Shown: positions 17,075 through 25,094 of the stretch, one piece after another
How positions within the stretch are numbered: the first letter of the stretch is position 1
Layout of the letters: every line of letters starts with the position of its first letter
Origin: an uncultured Lachnospiraceae bacterium
Lineage (GTDB): Bacteria; Bacillota; Clostridia; Lachnospirales; Lachnospiraceae
Reading direction: 5' to 3'
Assembly (NCBI GenBank): GCA_905209865.1
Contig: CAJLUP010000010.1
Span: forward strand, 1-29,265
DNA: 29,265 nucleotides
Notes under the pieces: generated by a model
What the model was told of the DNA's origin: nothing
Database searches by the model: none
Seen by the model: only the letters and a program-made list of their open reading frames with translations
Program-made: the position numbers and the translations under genes

Positions 17075-17953
17075 ATGATAAAAGTAATCGGAGTCAGATT
17101 TCGTACGGCAGGGAAGATTTATTTTTTCTCTCCCGGACAGTTTGACATAAAACAAGGCGACAATGTAATTGTCGAGACTGCCAGAGGCGTGGAGTTCGGA
17201 CGCGTTGTGAGCGGCGTGAAAGAAGTAGCTGAAGAGGAAGTGATCCAGCCACTGAAGTCAGTGATCAGGATCGCGACAGAACAGGATCAGAAAGTAGTCG
17301 AGAAAAATAAAAAGAAAGAAAAAGAAGCGTTTAAAATCTGTCTTGAAAAGATTCGCAAGCATGAGCTGGAAATGAAGCTGATCGATGTCGAGTACACTTT
17401 TGATGGTAATAAGATATTATTTTATTTCACAGCAGATGGGAGAATTGACTTTAGAGAGCTTGTAAAGGATCTCGCGGCTGTCTTTCGGACCCGAATCGAA
17501 CTTCGTCAGATCGGCGTTCGAGATGAGACGAAGATCCGCGGCGGTATCGGAATCTGCGGGCGTCCGCTTTGCTGCAGCACGTATTTAACGGAGTTTTCTG
17601 CGGTGTCGATCAAGATGGCAAAAGAGCAGAATCTTTCTCTGAATCCGACGAAGATCTCAGGGGTGTGTGGAAGACTGATGTGTTGTCTGACGAATGAGGA
17701 AGAGACTTATGAGATGCTTAACAGCCAGCTTCCGTCGGTGGGAGATTCGGTTACAACAAAGGATGGTCTTACAGGAGTCGTTCATTCACTGAGTGTTCTT
17801 CGCAGACAGGTGAAAGTTATCGTGAACCTTGAAAATGATGAGAAAGAGATCAGGGAATATTTAGCAGATGAACTGAAGTTTAAGCCTAGAAGAAAGAAAC
17901 AGAAGGTTACGAAAGAAGAGCTGAAACAGCTTGCGGAACTGGAAAAAGAATAA
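17075..17953 (+). CDS. ricT: RicT (YaaT), PSP1-domain protein of the Y-complex
   Basis: 292 residues. The N-terminus GVRFRTAGKIYFF and VIVETARGVEFGRV mark the PSP1 family. The cysteine groups ICGRPLCC (C161, C166, C167) and VCGRLMCC (C198, C203, C204) match RicT, which carries an Fe-S cluster with RicA and RicF. In B. subtilis this complex promotes RNase Y-dependent mRNA maturation and affects entry into sporulation. A basic/acidic C-terminal tail follows (RRKKQKVTKEEL). AAGGAG stands before the ATG. It lies directly after holB, as in Bacillus. ricA and ricF are not in this window. Confidence 0.95.
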   Translation: MIKVIGVRFRTAGKIYFFSPGQFDIKQGDNVIVETARGVEFGRVVSGVKEVAEEEVIQPLKSVIRIATEQDQKVVEKNKKKEKEAFKICLEKIRKHELEMKLIDVEYTFDGNKILFYFTADGRIDFRELVKDLAAVFRTRIELRQIGVRDETKIRGGIGICGRPLCCSTYLTEFSAVSIKMAKEQNLSLNPTKISGVCGRLMCCLTNEEETYEMLNSQLPSVGDSVTTKDGLTGVVHSLSVLRRQVKVIVNLENDEKEIREYLADELKFKPRRKKQKVTKEELKQLAELEKE

Positions 17954-17969
17954 GGAGTACGAGGACCGG

Positions 17970-18767
17970 ATGTCGGATGAATATAAGGCGGCTGCCGCCA
18001 AAGAGCGGACGGAAGAGAAGGATGCGGTTCTGTCAGATCGAGACGGAGAAGGACATGGAAAGTCGAGAGAGCCGAGAACGGCGGAACTGTTGGAGGGAGA
18101 ACGGCTGGATGATTTGCAGCTTAATGGTCTTGAACTGATCCAGAATCCCGAGAAGTTCTGTTTTGGTGTAGATGCGGTTTTTCTTTCGGATTTTGTGAAA
18201 GTAAAGCCGGGAGAACGGGTGCTTGATTTGGGTACGGGAAACGGGATTATACCGATTCTTTTGTCTGCAAAGACGAAGGGCAGTCATTTTACAGGATTGG
18301 AAATACAGCCGGAGATGGCGAAGATGGCGCGAAGAAGTGTGTCATACAATGGACTGGAAGAAAAAGTGGACATCGTGACCGGTGATATCAAGGAGGCGGC
18401 AGAAATATTTAAGCCGGCCTTTTTTGATGTGATCACGACAAATCCGCCGTATATGATCGCAGAACATGGTCTGCGTAATCCCGAAGATGCGAAAGCGATT
18501 GCAAGGCATGAAGTGCTTTGTACGCTTGATGATATTTTGCGGGAAAGCATGAGACTTCTGCAGGATAAAGGCAGATTTTATATGATACACCGGCCGTTTA
18601 GATTGACGGAAATCATGATTAAAATGAATCATTATAAGATAGAGCCGAAGCGGATTCAGTTTATTTATCCACATATTAATAAAGAGCCGACGATGGTTTT
18701 GATCGAAGGTGTGCGCGGGGCAAAACAGCGCGTAACAGTAGAACCTCCGATTGTGATCTATGAATAG
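17970..18767 (+). CDS. trmN6: tRNA1(Val) (adenine37-N6)-methyltransferase-like protein (YabB/TrmN6 family)
   Basis: 265 residues from the ATG at 17970, preceded by AAGGAG (17952-17957) and GAGGA. A charged, poorly conserved head of about 40 residues is followed by the Rossmann methyltransferase fold: motif I VLDLGTGNG (84-92), acidic ligand E101 in TGLEIQ, and NPPY (148-151), the signature of N6-adenine methyltransferases. The C-terminus (KRIQFIYPHINKEPTMVLIE) fits the family. The extra charged head is longer than usual, so a downstream start is possible but has no better ribosome site. In B. subtilis the homologue also stands between ricT and rsmI. The exact tRNA target is inferred from homology. 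Confidence 0.85.
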   Translation: MSDEYKAAAAKERTEEKDAVLSDRDGEGHGKSREPRTAELLEGERLDDLQLNGLELIQNPEKFCFGVDAVFLSDFVKVKPGERVLDLGTGNGIIPILLSAKTKGSHFTGLEIQPEMAKMARRSVSYNGLEEKVDIVTGDIKEAAEIFKPAFFDVITTNPPYMIAEHGLRNPEDAKAIARHEVLCTLDDILRESMRLLQDKGRFYMIHRPFRLTEIMIKMNHYKIEPKRIQFIYPHINKEPTMVLIEGVRGAKQRVTVEPPIVIYE

Positions 18768-18855
18768 ACGGACAAATAAACAGAGCGGCGAAATCAAAGA
18801 ACATGAGAATCGGATAAAACAAGAAAAACAAGAAAAGAAAACGAGAGTCAGCTAA
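18760..18855 (+). CDS. Possible small charged ORF between trmN6 and rsmI
   Basis: A 31-codon frame opening at ATG 18760 and overlapping the end of trmN6 by eight bases. It encodes a Lys/Glu/Gln-rich peptide (MNRRTNKQSGEIKEHENRIK, then more charged residues). The eight-base overlap equals other coupled junctions in this run (15348/15355, 28739/28746), but no clear ribosome site precedes it and the base composition is A-rich. In B. subtilis the GIY-YIG gene yazA sits here; this peptide does not resemble it. It may be non-coding spacer. Confidence 0.25.
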   Translation: MNRRTNKQSGEIKEHENRIKQEKQEKKTRVS

Positions 18856-18893
18856 GATCATAAAAGCAAGGAAAGAAAAAACGGGAGGGAAAG

Positions 18894-19745
18894 ATGGCAG
18901 GAACGCTCTATTTGTGCGCGACACCGATCGGGAATCTGGAAGACATGACATTTCGGGCGGTTCGTGTGCTCCGCGAGGTGGATCTCATTGCAGCAGAAGA
19001 TACGCGTAACAGTGTGAAGCTTCTTAATCATTTTGAGATTCAGACTCCGATGACAAGCTATCATGAATATAATAAGTTTGAGAAAGGGAGAAAGCTTGTG
19101 GAGAAGCTTTCTGAAGGAAAGAATATTGCCTTGATTACAGACGCGGGCACGCCTGGGATTTCCGATCCCGGAGAAGAACTTGTGCGTATGTGTCATGAAG
19201 CGGGAATTACGGTGACGGCAGTGCCTGGAGCAGCGGCATGCGTAACGGCGCTTACGATCTCCGGTCTTCCGACAAGAAGATTTGCATTCGAAGCATTCCT
19301 TCCTTCAGAGAAAAAGGAGAGGGAAGCAGTGTTAAGTTCGCTGGAGAAGGAACAGAGAACGATCGTACTGTATGAAGCTCCGCACAGGCTTGTTAAAACA
19401 TTAAAATTACTGGCAGAACGATTGGGGGATCGTCAGGTCAGTGTTTGCAGAGAATTGACAAAACGCCATGAAACGGTGTACAGATCAACCCTTTCCGGGG
19501 CGGCGTCCTATTATGAGGAACATACGCCGAAGGGAGAGTGTGTTCTTGTCGTTGAAGGCTTGAGCCGGGAAACGATTGAACAGGAAGAGCAGGAGCGATG
19601 GACGAAACTTTCGATTGAAGAGCATATGGAATATTATTTGTCGCAGGGGATTGACAGAAAAGATGCGATGAAGAAAACGGCGAAAGATCGAGGTATGCAG
19701 AAAAGAGAAATTTACAACTATCTTGAGAAGATAAAAAATGGCTAA
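18894..19745 (+). CDS. rsmI: 16S rRNA (cytidine1402-2'-O)-methyltransferase
   Basis: 283 residues. GGGAGGGA stands just before the ATG. The SAM-dependent tetrapyrrole-methylase fold is shown by LYLCATPIGNLEDMT (5-19), AAEDTRNS, ITDAGTPGISDPGEELV and VPGAAACVTALTISGLP. All are RsmI signatures, and the length fits (about 280). It methylates the 2'-hydroxyl of C1402 in 16S rRNA at the ribosomal P site. It is the last gene of the cluster, followed by a strong two-way terminator. Confidence 0.96.
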   Translation: MAGTLYLCATPIGNLEDMTFRAVRVLREVDLIAAEDTRNSVKLLNHFEIQTPMTSYHEYNKFEKGRKLVEKLSEGKNIALITDAGTPGISDPGEELVRMCHEAGITVTAVPGAAACVTALTISGLPTRRFAFEAFLPSEKKEREAVLSSLEKEQRTIVLYEAPHRLVKTLKLLAERLGDRQVSVCRELTKRHETVYRSTLSGAASYYEEHTPKGECVLVVEGLSRETIEQEEQERWTKLSIEEHMEYYLSQGIDRKDAMKKTAKDRGMQKREIYNYLEKIKNG

Positions 19746-19768
19746 TGAAACTTAAAAGTTTCACATCT

Positions 19769-19810
19769 AAAATAACCGATATCGGAGGTTATCCGATATC
19801 GGTTATTTTT
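19769..19810. terminator. Bidirectional terminator between rsmI and the ABC ATPase gene
   Basis: A perfect 18-bp stem (19769-19786 with 19792-19809), arms reading AAAATAACCGATATCGGA and its complement, around a five-base loop. Both outer ends are A/T runs, so it serves both converging genes. The last eight codons of the minus-strand ATPase (ending DGKITDIG) lie inside the stem, and its stop codon falls in the loop. Confidence 0.92.
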
Positions 19811-20442
19811 CCGTCTTTCATAAAAACAATTTTTTTCCCTAATGTTCGTGCTTCCAAAGGATCGTTTGTCACATACAAAACCGTGATCTTAAGTTCTTCG
19901 TTGATTTCCAAAATATCACAGAGCATCTCTTTCCTGCGTTCGGGATCTTGCCGCGCGAAGTCTTCGTCTACAAGGAGTACTTTCGGGTGGCAGACGATCG
20001 CGCGTCCGAGAGCCACTTTTTGCTTGTCTCTTTCGGAAAGGGACTTGATCTTTTGGTTAAGAACTCCTGAAATTCCGAGAAGTCTGGCGGCATCATTCAC
20101 ACGGTTGTCGATAATATTGCGGGGAAGATCTCTTAGCCGCAGACCGAGAGCCATATTGTCATAGGCGTTGAAATGCTTGTAAAGCGTGTAATTTTGAAAA
20201 GCCATCGCAAGCCGCCTGTCTCGCGGCAGGATATCGTTCAATAATTCGTCGCCGAGATAAATCTTTCCCGAAGTGATGTCTTCCAGTCCGCCGATCATGC
20301 GTAAAATAGTGGATTTGCCACAACCGCTCGGACCGTGAAACGTGATAAATTCACCGTCATCAACATGAAGACTGACGTCGTTTACGGAAACAAAACCGTT
20401 TGAGTAAGTTTTTGATAAGTGTTCTAATGTCACACTTGCCAT
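19789..20442 (-). CDS. Degenerate MalK/MsmX-type ABC ATPase, short form
   Basis: 217 residues, most like the ATPases of CUT1 sugar importers (SLHVDDGEFITFHGPSGCGKST, RAIVCHPKVLLVDE). Walker A (GPSGCGKST, about 38-46), Q-loop (FQNYTLYKH) and the Walker B Asp-Glu (LLVDED) are intact. However, the signature is LSERDKQ instead of LSGGQRQ, the D-loop is ARQD instead of SNLD, and the switch His is Asn (YVTNDPLEA). The regulatory TOBE domains found in family members of about 365 residues are missing; the gene ends inside a terminator. No permease or binding protein is nearby. It is an intact frame with a good ribosome site (GGAGGTG) and promoter, so it is probably expressed. ATP hydrolysis looks doubtful. 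A regulatory role or slow decay are both possible. Confidence 0.85.
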   Translation of the reverse strand: MASVTLEHLSKTYSNGFVSVNDVSLHVDDGEFITFHGPSGCGKSTILRMIGGLEDITSGKIYLGDELLNDILPRDRRLAMAFQNYTLYKHFNAYDNMALGLRLRDLPRNIIDNRVNDAARLLGISGVLNQKIKSLSERDKQKVALGRAIVCHPKVLLVDEDFARQDPERRKEMLCDILEINEELKITVLYVTNDPLEARTLGKKIVFMKDGKITDIG

Positions 20443-20473
20443 AAAAACACCTCCGTATTTACATGATAATATT

Positions 20474-20502
20474 ATATTAGCACAAAGGAGTTTTATCTAC
20501 AA
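20474..20502 (-). promoter_or_regulatory. Promoter of the degenerate ABC ATPase gene
   Basis: On the minus strand, TTGTAG (-35, 20497-20502) and TAATAT (-10, 20474-20479) are separated by exactly 17 bases. The -10 ends about 31 bases upstream of the ATG, with GGAGGTG between. Confidence 0.55.
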
Positions 20503-20547
20503 TCCCAAACCCTCGTTCAGCTCCTGACTGGAGCACAAGTGCGGCGG

Positions 20548-21063
20548 TCAGGCAAGCAGAACACTTGCGGCAAGTCCTGCGAATGTTGCGATGAGAGCGC
20601 CTGCAAGCGTGTAACGGGACTTTTTGATTCCGGCAGTCATGAAATAAACGCTCATCGTATAGAAGATCGTCTCTGTGCAGGCAAGCGAGATCGAGGCGAT
20701 AAGTCCAATATGAGAGTCAGGTCCGAATTGCTTGAAAAGATCCAGCAGAAGTCCGGTCGCGGCAGAAGAAGAGAACATTTTTACAACAGTAAGAGGAACA
20801 AGTTCTCCGGGAAATCCGATCAGATCCGTAAAGTTTCCGATCAGTGCCGCGATAAAATCGAGAAATCCCGATGCGCGGAGTATTCCGACTGCGGCCATCA
20901 GTCCGATCAGTGTGGGCATAATACGGATGACAGTAAAAAATCCGCTTTTAGCTCCTTTGATAAATGTTTCATAAACATTGACTTTTTCAAAAAGACCGTA
21001 GACAACGATACTTAAAATAAGGAACGGAACTATATAATTGGAAACATAAACGAGCAGATGCAT
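20548..21063 (-). CDS. spmB: Spore maturation protein B
   Basis: 171 residues from the ATG at 21063, chosen because AAGGAAGG stands seven bases upstream. The longer frame to 21090 would start before that site. A hydrophobic membrane protein of the nucleoside-recognition (Gate) family: helices near 5-25, 40-60, 85-105 and 115-150, with TVIRIMPTLIGLMAAVGILR and FSSSAATGLLLDL typical of SpmB. Length matches SpmB (about 170-180). In B. subtilis SpmA and SpmB are needed for full dehydration of the spore core. spmA, usually adjacent, is not seen here. A hairpin (CCTGAC/GTCAGG, 20523-20552) overlaps the stop but lacks a T-run, so termination there is doubtful. Confidence 0.88.
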   Translation of the reverse strand: MHLLVYVSNYIVPFLILSIVVYGLFEKVNVYETFIKGAKSGFFTVIRIMPTLIGLMAAVGILRASGFLDFIAALIGNFTDLIGFPGELVPLTVVKMFSSSAATGLLLDLFKQFGPDSHIGLIASISLACTETIFYTMSVYFMTAGIKKSRYTLAGALIATFAGLAASVLLA

Positions 21064-21197
21064 AAAAAGACCTTCCTTTACAGAATGCACGGATTATTTG
21101 ATTCTATGTACGCTGTGCAGATACATTCCTCAAAAAGCGATGTATATTAGGAAAAAAGGAAACATAGGATGCAGTAAAAGACGGTTCGGGGGTCGGG

Positions 21198-22940
21198 ATG
21201 TCGGTAAGGAAAATGGTTGCTTTGCTCCTTGCTGCGGCAGTTGCTTTCTCTGTTGTCGGAGGGGCAAGTGGATGCGGTGCAAAAAATGCATCGGAAGGTC
21301 AAAGCGAGGATGCGAAATTCGAGGGATATACGAAGGAATTATTTTGTAAAGAAGTGTCCGCGAATACAATTAGCCTTCACTATACGCTCAAAGCTCCGGA
21401 AGAGTATGGAATCGAAGTGTCTGGCGCCACATTCGGTCAATTTGAAAGAGAGCCGGAAACAGTCAAGGCTGCGGCGGAAAATATGAGGCAGGCTCTGTTG
21501 AAATTCGAATACGATCAATTAAATACTCAAAATAAGATTACATATGATATTTTAAATTATCGGTTAAAGATGATGAAAAAAAGCGCAGATTATACAATGT
21601 ACGAAGAACCTCTTGGCCTTGTGAGCGGGGCGCAGACACAGCTCCCGGTTGTTTTATCGGAATATCGGTTTTATGACAGGGAAGATGTGGACGTTTATTT
21701 GGCGCTTGTACGTCAGACAGAAACGTATTTTGAGGAGATTATAGAGTTTGAGAAACAGAAGGCGGAAGCGGGGTTGTTTATGTCGGATCAGGCAGTAGAA
21801 ACTGTAATCAATCAGTGTCGGGCATTCCTTGAAACAGGAAACGGAAACTACTTATATTCTACATTTGCAGACCGCGTGATGGAATTGAAAGAGTTGACGG
21901 AGAAAGAAAAAAGTGACTATATACAAGAAAATGCACTTGCCGTATCCGATTATGTTTTTCCGGCATACGAGCGTCTGACAGAGGAACTTGAAGGACTGAA
22001 AGGGGAAGGAAAAAACGAGGAAGGGCTAGTGCATTTTCCAGAAGGAAAGGCGTATTATGAACTGCTAGTGCGTCAGTCGACAGGATCAGGACGGTCGGTG
22101 GAAGAACTGAAAGATATGACACGACGGCAGATCAATGAAGATCTTACGGCAATGGAGCAGGTGCTTGGGATGACAACGAAGGAAGCGAAAGAAGCAGCCG
22201 CTCTTATGTCGAACAAAAAGGCAGAGCAGATTTTGGAACAGTTGAAAGAAGGCTGTGAAACGGCGTTTCCGAAACCTCCTAAAACAGACTTACAAGTAAA
22301 ATATGTACCGGAATCGATGGAAGAACATCTAAGTCCTGCGTTCTATATGATTCCTGCCATTGATAATTCCGGGCAAAATGTAATCTATATTAACCGGGCG
22401 CGCATGGGAAATGATATGACGCTTTTTACGACGCTTGCCCATGAAGGATATCCCGGCCATCTCTATCAGACGATCTATTATGAAAGCACTGATCCGGATC
22501 CGATCCGCAGCCTGCTTGATTTCGGAGGTTATGTAGAAGGGTGGGCAACCTATGCGGAGATGGGAAGTTATTATCTGATGGGACTGTCGAAAGAACAGGC
22601 AGTTTTGCTGCAGAAAAATGCCTCTATCATATTGGCTCTTTATGCACTTGCAGATATAGGGATCCATTATGATGGCTGGAGTATTGACGATGCGCTTCAG
22701 TTTTTTAAAAATTACGGCATCACAGATGCAGAGACTGTGGGGGAGATATACGAGTTAATCTTAGGATCGCCCGCCAATTATCTGAAATATTATATCGGGT
22801 ATGTAGAGTTTCTGGAATTGAAGAAAAAATGGGTTGATGAGAAAGGAAAAGATTTCTTACAAAAGGAATTTCATTCGGCTGTGCTCAATGTAGGCCCTGC
22901 ACCGTTCGAAATTGTTGAAGATTATATGTGGAAAATGTAA
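21198..22940 (+). CDS. DUF885 family lipoprotein (putative zinc peptidase)
   Basis: 580 residues. A basic start (MSVRKM), a hydrophobic stretch and Cys26 in GGASGC suggest a lipoprotein signal, though the lipobox is weak (ASGC). The body is the DUF885 fold. TLAHEGYPGHLYQT holds HEGYPGH (H415, E416, H421), the metal-binding motif of the family. A second acidic helix, GYVEGWATYAE (about 445-455), supplies further ligands. Members are predicted metallopeptidases or carboxypeptidases; the substrate is unknown. A start at ATG 21213 is possible, as AAGGA precedes it closely. The stop lies only ten bases from the stop of the converging exonuclease gene, with no clear terminator. Confidence 0.87.
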   Translation: MSVRKMVALLLAAAVAFSVVGGASGCGAKNASEGQSEDAKFEGYTKELFCKEVSANTISLHYTLKAPEEYGIEVSGATFGQFEREPETVKAAAENMRQALLKFEYDQLNTQNKITYDILNYRLKMMKKSADYTMYEEPLGLVSGAQTQLPVVLSEYRFYDREDVDVYLALVRQTETYFEEIIEFEKQKAEAGLFMSDQAVETVINQCRAFLETGNGNYLYSTFADRVMELKELTEKEKSDYIQENALAVSDYVFPAYERLTEELEGLKGEGKNEEGLVHFPEGKAYYELLVRQSTGSGRSVEELKDMTRRQINEDLTAMEQVLGMTTKEAKEAAALMSNKKAEQILEQLKEGCETAFPKPPKTDLQVKYVPESMEEHLSPAFYMIPAIDNSGQNVIYINRARMGNDMTLFTTLAHEGYPGHLYQTIYYESTDPDPIRSLLDFGGYVEGWATYAEMGSYYLMGLSKEQAVLLQKNASIILALYALADIGIHYDGWSIDDALQFFKNYGITDAETVGEIYELILGSPANYLKYYIGYVEFLELKKKWVDEKGKDFLQKEFHSAVLNVGPAPFEIVEDYMWKM

Positions 22941-22950
22941 ATGTAAAAAA

Positions 22951-23646
22951 TCAAATTCCTTTCAGCAGCTTGTCGATCATTTTGGAAGCTTCGCTTCGGG
23001 TCAGTGTGTCGGCATTCGGAAAAATGCTTCCGGTTCTTTTCGTGAGACGTTCAAGAAGAGCAAGCTGTTTCGGGGTGGCAGGCTGAGGTTTTTTGATCTT
23101 ATATGTAAGCTGTTCTGGTTTAAATGTTTTCGGATTCTCTGCTTCGAAGTAATGAGAAAGAGTTTGATATAATTTGGCAGTTGCAAGCGCGTCGAAATAG
23201 GCGCGGTGCGCTGCCTTGTTTTCGATGCTGTAGTGATCGCACAAAGCGCCCAGACTTCGGGATTCCAGTTCGGGGTGGACTTTTTTGGCAATCTTTAAAG
23301 TGTCGATTCCAAGTTTCTCAAAAGAAAGTCCTTCGCGGGCGGCAGTACATTTTGTGAAACTGTAGTCAAAGATGATATTGTGTCCTATAAGAATATCGTC
23401 TTCGCAAAAGTCTACAAAATCTGAGATGACGGAACGCGCAGTTCTGGCAGAGCGAACCATATCGTTCGAGATGCCGGTTAAGTCTGTGATTGCGGGAGAA
23501 ATAAGCTCTGTCGGTTTGATAAATTCCATAAAACGTTCGCTGACTTTTCCGTTACGGACTTTTAAAGCTCCGATTTCTATAATTTCGTTTGTCATAGGAT
23601 TTAATCCGGTTGTCTCAAGGTCGAAAGCGATGTAAGATTTCAACAT
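22951..23646 (-). CDS. DnaQ-like 3'-5' exonuclease (DEDDh)
   Basis: 231 residues from ATG 23646, with AAAGGAG ten bases upstream. The open frame continues upstream to 23994, but that part is non-coding. All DEDDh residues are present: D9 and E11 (AFDLETTG), D94 (HNIIFDYSF), H147 and D152 (HRAYFDA). It resembles the exonuclease domain of DNA polymerase III epsilon or PolC. After the nuclease (about 1-165) a linker leads to a C-terminal block, TPKQLALLERL ... LTRSEASKMIDKLL, a short helical module also seen attached to other nucleic-acid proteins. It could act as a proofreading factor, RNase T-like trimming enzyme or repair nuclease; the sequence does not decide. Confidence 0.88.
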   Translation of the reverse strand: MLKSYIAFDLETTGLNPMTNEIIEIGALKVRNGKVSERFMEFIKPTELISPAITDLTGISNDMVRSARTARSVISDFVDFCEDDILIGHNIIFDYSFTKCTAAREGLSFEKLGIDTLKIAKKVHPELESRSLGALCDHYSIENKAAHRAYFDALATAKLYQTLSHYFEAENPKTFKPEQLTYKIKKPQPATPKQLALLERLTKRTGSIFPNADTLTRSEASKMIDKLLKGI

Positions 23647-23716
23647 GGTAATCGTGCTCCTTTTCGGATGTGGAAAGTTGTTGGGAATAAACTTTACTGT
23701 AATTAAAATTACTATA

Positions 23717-23745
23717 ATTATATAGGAATCAGAACGGAAAATCCA
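23717..23745 (-). promoter_or_regulatory. Promoter of the DnaQ-like exonuclease gene
   Basis: On the minus strand, TATAAT (23717-23722) is a perfect -10. TGGATT (23740-23745) is a weak -35 at 17 bp spacing. The start codon is about 70 bases downstream. Confidence 0.5.
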
Positions 23746-23784
23746 GCAGGAAAAGAGGATATTCGGATTTATAAAAGACAGTTG

Positions 23785-23811
23785 CCGGAAGCGCCCGAAG
23801 GCACATTCCGG
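23785..23811 (-). other. Candidate structured RNA: hairpin with cUUCGg loop
   Basis: On the minus strand, CCGGAATGTGCC, loop TTCG, then GGCGCTTCCGG form a stem of about ten pairs with one mismatch and one bulge. It is capped by the very stable C(UUCG)G tetraloop. A second, weaker pairing (GCCAA/TTGGC, 23826-23855) lies just 5' of it. The sequence between the glgD terminator (23869-23916) and the exonuclease promoter is otherwise unexplained. No Rfam family is recognised by eye. Confidence 0.4.
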
Positions 23812-23838
23812 GATTGTAAGCGGTCGCCAAGGTCTTGT

Positions 23839-23868
23839 GCAAGCCGGAATTTGGCTCATCGCCATTGC
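23839..23868 (-). repeat. Post-terminator repeat, copy 2
   Basis: On the minus strand this follows directly after the T-run of the glgD terminator and matches 105-134 (plus) except for one single-base gap in each copy and two substitutions. It contains GCAATGGCGATGAGCC and CCGGCTTGC. Its first bases (GCAATGGC) also follow the terminator of the surface-protein gene at 13750-13757. Confidence 0.6.
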
Positions 23869-23916
23869 AAAAATACAGGGAGTCCGAGGCAGAATACTTG
23901 CCGTGGACTCCCTGTA
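23869..23916 (-). terminator. Terminator of the glgC-glgD operon
   Basis: A perfect 12-bp outer stem (TACAGGGAGTCC at 23874-23885 with GGACTCCCTGTA at 23905-23916) and an inner GGCA/TGCC pair. On the minus strand the stem is followed by five T (23869-23873). It lies about 60 bases after the glgD stop. Confidence 0.88.
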
Positions 23917-23977
23917 CTGTTTATAAGATCCTGTTAAGGAGGAAATCTCGAAGCTATGTTTTCGGGATTTTTTATGA

Positions 23978-25093
23978 TTAAAGTTTATCGCCACGTTTTA
24001 CATATCCCGGTTTGTCAGGAGCTGCGATGACACGTTTTCCGCGGATGAGGCGGGCGTGTTTGTCTACAACAAGATTCTCTACATGAACTCCTTTTCCGAT
24101 GACAACGTCTGCAGATATGATACAGTTTCTTACAATCGCGCCGGGTTTGATGACGCAGCTTCTTCCGATGATCGAGTTCTCAACAGTACCTTCGATCAGA
24201 CAGCCGTTGGAAATAACAGAAGAAGTTACTTTGCTGCCCTCAAAATATTGTGTCGGGCAGGAATCGTTCGTATGTGTGTAGATCGGCCAGTCTTTATCAA
24301 AAAGGCTGTTCGCATTAGTCGGATTTACAAGCGACATATTTGCCTGATAATATGCGTTGAAATCATTGATCACTGCGAAAAATCCACGATGAGATACCGC
24401 GCGGATATCAAGGTTCTGAGATTCTTCATCGATAATGTCAGAAAATGTATACATGGATGACATCTTGCTGGCTTTGCGTACGAGTTCGATGAAAAGATCT
24501 TTTTTCATAACATATGTATCCATTGAAATGTTGCGGTTCTTTGCATTGCCGTGATTCTGCTCAATAGAAAGGACACCTTTCTGTTTGTTGATATTCAGAA
24601 CATAACAGTTCAGGAACGCATCTTTTGCATTGTCTACCGAGTGATACATCATAGAAATATCAGCGCCGGATTCGATATGTGCGTCAAGGAACTCACTGTA
24701 ATCCGCCTTGTAAACCATGTAGCTTGGTGCGATCACAACATATTCCTGTTTCATCTCTTCAAGACAGTCCATATTCTCCATATATGCCGTGATATCTGTG
24801 CTGTAAATATCGCCGATCTGACCATGCTCTGTGTACATGATATTCAGACTGCCGCGCTTGGAGTTGATGTTATAGTGACGTCCTGTTCCGAGATGCTCTG
24901 TGAGGGAACGCGGTTTTCTGCGTACAAACACTTCGATGTTGTCGATTCCGCTGTTGCTCATATTAGAGATTGGGAAATCGATGATACGGTATCGGCCGAG
25001 GAAAGAGAACGCACCTACAGGACGGAAGTCCTGAAGACCGTCTACTTTAATATGATTTCCGGCAAAATTTATAATTCCAAAAGCTTTGTTCAT
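23978..25093 (-). CDS. glgD: Glucose-1-phosphate adenylyltransferase subunit GlgD
   Basis: 371 residues from the ATG at 25093, nine bases after AAAGGGGG. The in-frame ATG at 25102 would have the ribosome site directly against it and overlap glgC. The nucleotidyltransferase fold is recognisable (GRYRIIDFPISNMSNSGI, and EHGQIGDIYSTD), followed by a left-handed beta-helix C-terminus (SSVISNGCLIEG, NSIIGRSCVIKPGAIVRNC). The GlgC loop LAGGRGSRL is replaced by IINFAGNH, as in GlgD proteins, which are poorly catalytic partners that tune GlgC. Together they make ADP-glucose for glycogen. Terminator downstream at 23869-23916. Confidence 0.94.
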   Translation of the reverse strand: MNKAFGIINFAGNHIKVDGLQDFRPVGAFSFLGRYRIIDFPISNMSNSGIDNIEVFVRRKPRSLTEHLGTGRHYNINSKRGSLNIMYTEHGQIGDIYSTDITAYMENMDCLEEMKQEYVVIAPSYMVYKADYSEFLDAHIESGADISMMYHSVDNAKDAFLNCYVLNINKQKGVLSIEQNHGNAKNRNISMDTYVMKKDLFIELVRKASKMSSMYTFSDIIDEESQNLDIRAVSHRGFFAVINDFNAYYQANMSLVNPTNANSLFDKDWPIYTHTNDSCPTQYFEGSKVTSSVISNGCLIEGTVENSIIGRSCVIKPGAIVRNCIISADVVIGKGVHVENLVVDKHARLIRGKRVIAAPDKPGYVKRGDKL

Positions 25094-25094
25094 A

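Noticed and set aside
18665..18673. Further TTATCCACA DnaA-box match
   Set aside because: A single copy within the trmN6 coding sequence (Tyr-Pro-His codons), not paired with another; likely chance.
20539..21015. 158-codon open frame on the plus strand
   Set aside because: Antisense to spmB, with no ribosome site and a composition rich in Ser, Lys and Cys; the minus-strand frame is a recognisable family.
23647..23994. 116-residue upstream extension of the DnaQ-like exonuclease
   Set aside because: It would cross the exonuclease promoter, the hairpin and the glg terminator; a clear ribosome site and the conserved family start lie at 23646.
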